Below are positions 60,665-64,000 of a stretch of 64,000 nt of DNA, one piece after another; the stretch's first letter is position 1; each line of letters begins with the position of its first letter. The stretch is from assembly GCA_964644675.1 (NCBI GenBank), contig CAZXWK010000006.1, forward strand, positions 1 through 64,000. The letters run 5' to 3'. This DNA comes from CAZXWK01 sp964644675. GTDB taxonomy: Bacteria > Actinomycetota > Coriobacteriia > Anaerosomatales > JAAXUF01. The notes under the pieces are model-generated. The model made no database searches. It saw nothing but the letters and a program-made list of their open reading frames with translations, and was not told the DNA's origin. Position numbers and translations under genes: made by a program.

Positions 60665-61381
60665 ATGCCGCGTGCGGGTTGGTGCCGGGAGTGCCGAGAG
60701 TGGGTCTGGGTCGACGCTGAAGGCGCGTGCCCGAACGGCCATGACGCCGAGTGCGTGTCGCACCACTACGAGGCGGACCCCCGCGCCGCGGAGCCCGTCG
60801 ACGCGTTCGGCCGGGGCGAGATGCCGCCAGAGGTCCAGCGGTTCAACTGGGGTGCGTTCCTGGTGCCGGTCCTGTGGGGTGTCGGCTATCGGGTCTGGCA
60901 CCTCGTCGCGATCTGGGCGTTCGCGCTGCTCGTTCCGCTCACGCTGAGTTCGCTCGTGCTGGCGGCTTCGTCGGGCTCGGGCTCCCCGTCCGTCTCGGCG
61001 GTCATCGGCGTGACGGTGATCTCGGACGCCTTGGTCGCCTACATCCGCCTGTGGGCGGGAGCGAACGCGAACCGGCTCTTCTGGCAGCGCGAGCACGCGC
61101 GGCTCGAAGCCGACGCGACCGCGCGCCCGCGCGTGACCATACCCGTCTTCTTGCTGCGCCAGCGCGCATGGGTGGTGTGGGGCCTTATCGGCGCGGCGCT
61201 GGCGCTCGCGGTCTCGTATCCGGCCGCGGTCCAGGCATGGAAGCCGTACGGGCTCGAGTCGGCGGCGCTGCTCGAGCCGGTTGCGTTCCTGGTCGGGCAG
61301 ATCGTCATCGCCTTGTGGCTCGCACGGCAGATGCGGCTGGACAACCCGGGGGCGACCGCAGCGCGGGACGGGGCGACCTGA
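60665..61381 (+). CDS. Membrane protein with N-terminal zinc-ribbon-like segment
   Basis: 238 residues. WCRECREWVWVDAEGACPNG carries CXXC plus a further Cys and looks like a small metal-binding segment. The hydrophobic part includes VQRFNWGAFLVPVLWGVGYR, resembling DUF2628-like membrane proteins, and four helices. The ATG follows GAAGGGGGT. The downstream gene's GTG starts directly after the stop. Function unknown. Confidence 0.78.
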   Translation: MPRAGWCRECREWVWVDAEGACPNGHDAECVSHHYEADPRAAEPVDAFGRGEMPPEVQRFNWGAFLVPVLWGVGYRVWHLVAIWAFALLVPLTLSSLVLAASSGSGSPSVSAVIGVTVISDALVAYIRLWAGANANRLFWQREHARLEADATARPRVTIPVFLLRQRAWVVWGLIGAALALAVSYPAAVQAWKPYGLESAALLEPVAFLVGQIVIALWLARQMRLDNPGATAARDGAT

Positions 61382-62098
61382 GTGAGCGTATTCGTCCGAG
61401 ACCTGCTCACGCTTACCTTCGTCGCCCTCATGGCGCTCATCGCGAACTCCAGTGCGTTCGTCTGGGGTCCCAACATGGTCTACCTCATCCAGCCCAAGCG
61501 CCCCATCGCGCAGTCGATCGCCTACACGGTCGGTCGTGGAGTCGTGCTCACGGTCGCGAGCGGCGTCATCGTCTGGGCGCTCATCGTCATGAACGCCAAT
61601 GCCGATCAGCTCGCGGACGAGATCAGGCAGATGGCCAATCGCTCTCATCCCTGGATGAACGTCGTGATCGGTCTCGCGGTGGTATTCGTCGCGTACCGTC
61701 TGTGGAAACGTCCGCCCTCGATGCTCTCCGATCGTGGGCTCGAAGTCGCCACGGACAGGGAGGCCCGCATCTGGCCGGCGTTCGCCCTTGGGATCACGAT
61801 CATGTTCGCGAACCTGCTCGAGTTCGTGTGGCAGATACTCACTCTGGGCGGTGCGGCCACGGCATCGCGCAACAGCCTCCTGGTCGTCGGTCTTGCGGCG
61901 CTGCTGTGGACGGTGCTGGGGACCGCGACGCTGTGGGCCCCGATCCTGCTACGGATCTTCGTGCCGCAGTGGTCGACCGAGCGTTTCACCGCACTCACCA
62001 CACGCATGCCCACGGTCAAGCCGTGGGCGGTCGCGCTCCCGGTCGCGCTCATCGGCGTCGCGCTGACCGTCGCCGGGGCGTTCGGCCTCCTGGGCTGA
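61382..62098 (+). CDS. GAP-family (DUF2910-like) membrane protein
   Basis: 238 residues, six helices: VALMALIANSSAFVWGPNMV, VVLTVASGVIVWALIVM and LALLWTVLGTATLWAPILL-like segments. The pattern of paired three-helix bundles with a central hydrophilic loop resembles GAP/LysE-like transporters. GTG starts immediately after the upstream TGA, so it is coupled to that gene. Followed by a strong hairpin shared with the convergent rubrerythrin gene. Confidence 0.72.
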   Translation: MSVFVRDLLTLTFVALMALIANSSAFVWGPNMVYLIQPKRPIAQSIAYTVGRGVVLTVASGVIVWALIVMNANADQLADEIRQMANRSHPWMNVVIGLAVVFVAYRLWKRPPSMLSDRGLEVATDREARIWPAFALGITIMFANLLEFVWQILTLGGAATASRNSLLVVGLAALLWTVLGTATLWAPILLRIFVPQWSTERFTALTTRMPTVKPWAVALPVALIGVALTVAGAFGLLG

Positions 62099-62106
62099 GA
62101 CGCGAA

Positions 62107-62137
62107 GGCGCCCCCGCCGCGGGGCGACGGGGGCGCC
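62107..62137. terminator. Bidirectional hairpin terminator
   Basis: Perfect ten-base stem GGCGCCCCCG (62107-62116) / CGGGGGCGCC (62128-62137), between the GAP-family gene (+) and rubrerythrin (-). Confidence 0.7.
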
Positions 62138-62203
62138 GGTTCGTACTCGCCGGACGAGCGCCGGCCGGCTCACCTGATCCGACCGTTGCAGGCGCCCGGG
62201 TTC

Positions 62204-62779
62204 CTAGTAGTTGTCCGGGTAGACCTCGTAGAACGACTGCGGGTGTTGGCACGCGGGGCACAGGTCGGGCGCCGTGGTGCCCTCGAAGACGTAGCCGCAG
62301 TTGCGGCAGAGCCACTTGACCGGCGTCGCGCGCTTGAAGACCTCGCCGCTCTCGACGTTCGCGAGGAGCTTGCGGTACCGCTTCTCGTGCCACGCCTCGA
62401 CCTTCGCGATCTCGCGGTAGCTCTCGGCGACGTCGGCGAATCCCTCCGCCTCGGCGACGTTCGCGAAGTCCGGGTAGAGCGTGCCCCACTCCATGAGTTC
62501 ACCCTCGGCGGCCGCGAGCAGGTTCTCGGCGGTGGAGCCGATGACCCCGGCGGGATAGGAGGCCGTGATCTCGACCTCGCCGCCCTCCAGGTACTTGAAG
62601 AAGACCTTCGCGTGCTCCTTCTCGTTCTCGGCGGTCTCCAAGAACAGGGCCGAGATCTGCTCGTAGCCCTCCTTCTTCGCGACGCTGGCGAAGTACGTGT
62701 AGCGGTTGCGAGCCTGGGACTCGCCCGCGAACGACTTGAGCAGGTTCTGCTCGGTCTTGCTGCCCTTGATGCTTGCCAT
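62204..62779 (-). CDS. Rubrerythrin
   Basis: 191 residues. Ferritin-like di-iron domain with FAGESQARNRYTYFAS, ENEKEHAKVFFKYLEGG, EGELMEWGTLYPDFAN and KVEAWHEKRYRKLL supplies the Glu/His ligands. The C-terminal rubredoxin-like domain has CRNCGYVFEG and CPACQHPQSFY (four Cys). NADH-linked peroxide reduction in anaerobes. The ATG at 62779 follows GAGAGGAG. Divergent from the PadR gene. Confidence 0.96.
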   Translation of the reverse strand: MASIKGSKTEQNLLKSFAGESQARNRYTYFASVAKKEGYEQISALFLETAENEKEHAKVFFKYLEGGEVEITASYPAGVIGSTAENLLAAAEGELMEWGTLYPDFANVAEAEGFADVAESYREIAKVEAWHEKRYRKLLANVESGEVFKRATPVKWLCRNCGYVFEGTTAPDLCPACQHPQSFYEVYPDNY

Positions 62780-62870
62780 GGGCGCTCCTCTCGGGGTCGG
62801 GGGACAGGGATGGTCTAGGGAGAAGGATTCCCGTCCACGGGTGCATCAAACGGTCACGGGGAAGTCGGGG

Positions 62871-62931
62871 TTGACTAGTGCGAAGTTAGTAGTAGTATGC
62901 GTCGTGACTAGTATGAAGTTCGTACTACTAC
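62871..62931 (+). promoter_or_regulatory. padR promoter with repeated operator
   Basis: TTGACT (62871-62876), 16-base spacer, TAGTAT (62893-62898). Two 20-base direct repeats (TGACTAGT..GAAGTT.GTA, 62872 and 62905, 33 bases apart, 3 mismatches) and inverted GTAGTAGTA (62889) / TACTACTAC (62923) overlap it. The arrangement suggests PadR autoregulation. Confidence 0.65.
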
Positions 62932-62969
62932 CAAGTTGCGAACACCATTCGAGAGGGAGGGAGGTGGCC

Positions 62970-63338
62970 ATGGTACTGACAGCGGAGAACGCGCTGAAGA
63001 AGTTCCAGAAGGAGCTCAACGGCGGGACGGTCTCGCTGGTCCTGCTGGCCATTCTCGACCGCTCGCCGGATGCCCTGTACGGCTACCAGATCGCGAAGAG
63101 CATCGAGGGAGCCTGGGGCGACGGCGTGCCGGTCAAGCAAGGGACGCTCTATCCGGTCCTGCGCTCGATGGAGGAGGCGGGGTTGCTCATGAGCCGGGTG
63201 GAGCCGAGCGTCTCGGGACCGCCCCGCAAGTACTACTGGATCACCGATCACGGGCGAGCCGTGCTCGGGGAGTGGAAGGCGGCGTGGGAGCGCACGCGCT
63301 CGTTCGTCGATGCGACGCTGGAGGGGAACGTTGGCTAA
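62970..63338 (+). CDS. PadR-family transcription regulator
   Basis: 122 residues. Winged helix with LLAILDRSPDALYGYQIAKS, VKQGTLYPVLRSMEEAGLL and GPPRKYYWITDHGRAVLGEW. The ATG at 62970 follows GGGAGGGAGG; the frame upstream through 62706 runs across the promoter and rubrerythrin start and is not coding. It overlaps the downstream membrane gene by eight bases, the usual PadR/DUF1700-type pair. Confidence 0.92.
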   Translation: MVLTAENALKKFQKELNGGTVSLVLLAILDRSPDALYGYQIAKSIEGAWGDGVPVKQGTLYPVLRSMEEAGLLMSRVEPSVSGPPRKYYWITDHGRAVLGEWKAAWERTRSFVDATLEGNVG

Positions 63339-64000
63339 CACGGTCGAGGGATACCTCGCTGAACTCAGGAAGGCGCTCGCAGGCGCCGACCCGGCACTGG
63401 TGCAGGACGCCCTGTACGACGCCGAGGAGTACCTGCGCAACGCGGTGGCCGAGGGCGACGGGAGTCCGGAGGCGCTCGAAGCCGCGATCGAGGCGTACGG
63501 CGCGCCCGAGGAGGTCGCCGACGCGTACCGCGAGAACGAGGCGATCGTCTCGGCGGCGCTTCGCAAGCCCAAGCCGGTGGTCCCGGCGCAGGGCTTCCGC
63601 GCCACGGCGCTCGGGCGCTTCTTCGGGATCGTGGTCGACCCGAGTGCGTGGGGCGCGCTGTTCTACATGCTGCTCGCGCTCGCGACCGGCGTCATCTACT
63701 TCACGGTCGTCGTCACCGGGCTCTCGCTCACGTTCGGCCTGTTCATCCTCATCATCGGGATCCCGTTCGCGCTGCTGTTCCTGGCGACGGTCCGGGCGAT
63801 CTCGCTGGCCGAGGGTCGCATGGTCGAGGGGCTTCTCGGCGTGCGGATGCCCCGTCGTCCCAGGACCCTCGGCGTGCAGGGCGGTTTCTGGGCGCGCGTG
63901 AAGGGCTGGCTCACCGACTACCGCTCGTGGACGACGATGCTCTACATGGTGCTGCAGCTCCCGCTCGGCATCATCTACTTCACCGTGGTGACCGTCGCGC
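63331..64000 (+). CDS. HAAS/sensor-domain membrane protein (C-terminus beyond window)
   Basis: At least 223 residues. TTG start inside the padR stop, five bases after GGAGGGG. An N-terminal soluble part (VEGYLAELRKALAGADPALV, EAAIEAYGAPEEVADAYREN) resembles the HAAS helical domain. Hydrophobic segments follow (FYMLLALATGVIYFTVVVTG, FGLFILIIGIPFALLFLATV), repeated again near 63940, like the putative sensor domain PF13796. Typical partner of PadR regulators. Truncated by the window end. Confidence 0.8.
   Translation, partial: MANTVEGYLAELRKALAGADPALVQDALYDAEEYLRNAVAEGDGSPEALEAAIEAYGAPEEVADAYRENEAIVSAALRKPKPVVPAQGFRATALGRFFGIVVDPSAWGALFYMLLALATGVIYFTVVVTGLSLTFGLFILIIGIPFALLFLATVRAISLAEGRMVEGLLGVRMPRRPRTLGVQGGFWARVKGWLTDYRSWTTMLYMVLQLPLGIIYFTVVTVA

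Overview
The window is a GC-rich (roughly two-thirds G+C), gene-dense bacterial chromosome segment. It has no rRNA, no insertion sequence, no prophage and no CRISPR array. Actinobacterial-type HutH, the rpsF-ssb-rpsR-(DUF2232)-rplI-dnaB block, a LexA box of the Gram-positive GAAC-N4-GTTC type, rubrerythrin, a very large multihaem cytochrome and a CcmF-like cytochrome assembly gene together suggest an anaerobic or microaerophilic actinobacterium with extracellular electron transfer. My best guess is Coriobacteriia, in an Anaerosomatales/OPB41-like lineage. This placement is inference from gene content, not from a marker phylogeny.

Layout. 1-6.2 kb holds histidine and acetyl metabolism: the start of hutH, acuC, a divergent acetyl-CoA synthetase (ADP-forming)/GNAT fusion, and an arginase-family enzyme that is probably formimidoylglutamase. 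6.2-8 kb holds two overlapping membrane genes, the first CcmF-like, probably serving cytochrome c assembly. 8-10.5 kb holds a membrane diguanylate cyclase, a TIGR01906-type membrane protein and a 49-residue zinc-ribbon protein. At 10.5 kb are tRNA-Gly(CCC) and then an M23 peptidase gene behind a LexA box. 11.8-16.3 kb is the ribosomal/replication operon ending in dnaB, with DnaA-box-like sequences before dnaB and a nested hairpin after it. 16.5-18.3 kb holds a glutaredoxin-like protein and a FAD dehydrogenase.

18.3-27.5 kb (minus strand) is a nine-gene export operon: two HlyD-type adaptors, two ABC ATPases, four ABC-2 permeases and a TetR regulator placed inside the operon. The two ATPases look like the separated halves of a YbhF-type protein. 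27.7-35.5 kb is one gene for a ~2,580-residue secreted multihaem protein with 15 CXXCH motifs plus one CX7CH, four FN3-like repeats and a duplicated ~400-residue module.

35.6-44.2 kb is mostly biosynthetic: purA, a membrane glycosyltransferase, purD, a HemN/HemW-like radical SAM protein, purE, an orphan pilin-like protein, a TIGR00300 (LOR/SDH) protein and a VOC protein. 44.2-54.3 kb is a copper-handling island: a CopB-type CPH ATPase, a SHOCT protein, MsrB, a SafE-like/cupredoxin fusion, a cupredoxin-like protein, a four-HMA CopA and a double-DUF7282 lipoprotein. 54.3-64 kb holds an SDR protein, a LysR regulator divergent from a 32-residue membrane peptide, hisG, an ABC/FtsX exporter, two membrane proteins, rubrerythrin, and a PadR regulator translationally coupled to a membrane protein that runs off the window.

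No gene-free stretch exceeds 300 bases. The longest gaps (about 170-220 bases, before 10275, 27713, 56368, 57434 and 62970) hold the promoters, operators, palindromes and terminators listed below, or nothing recognisable.
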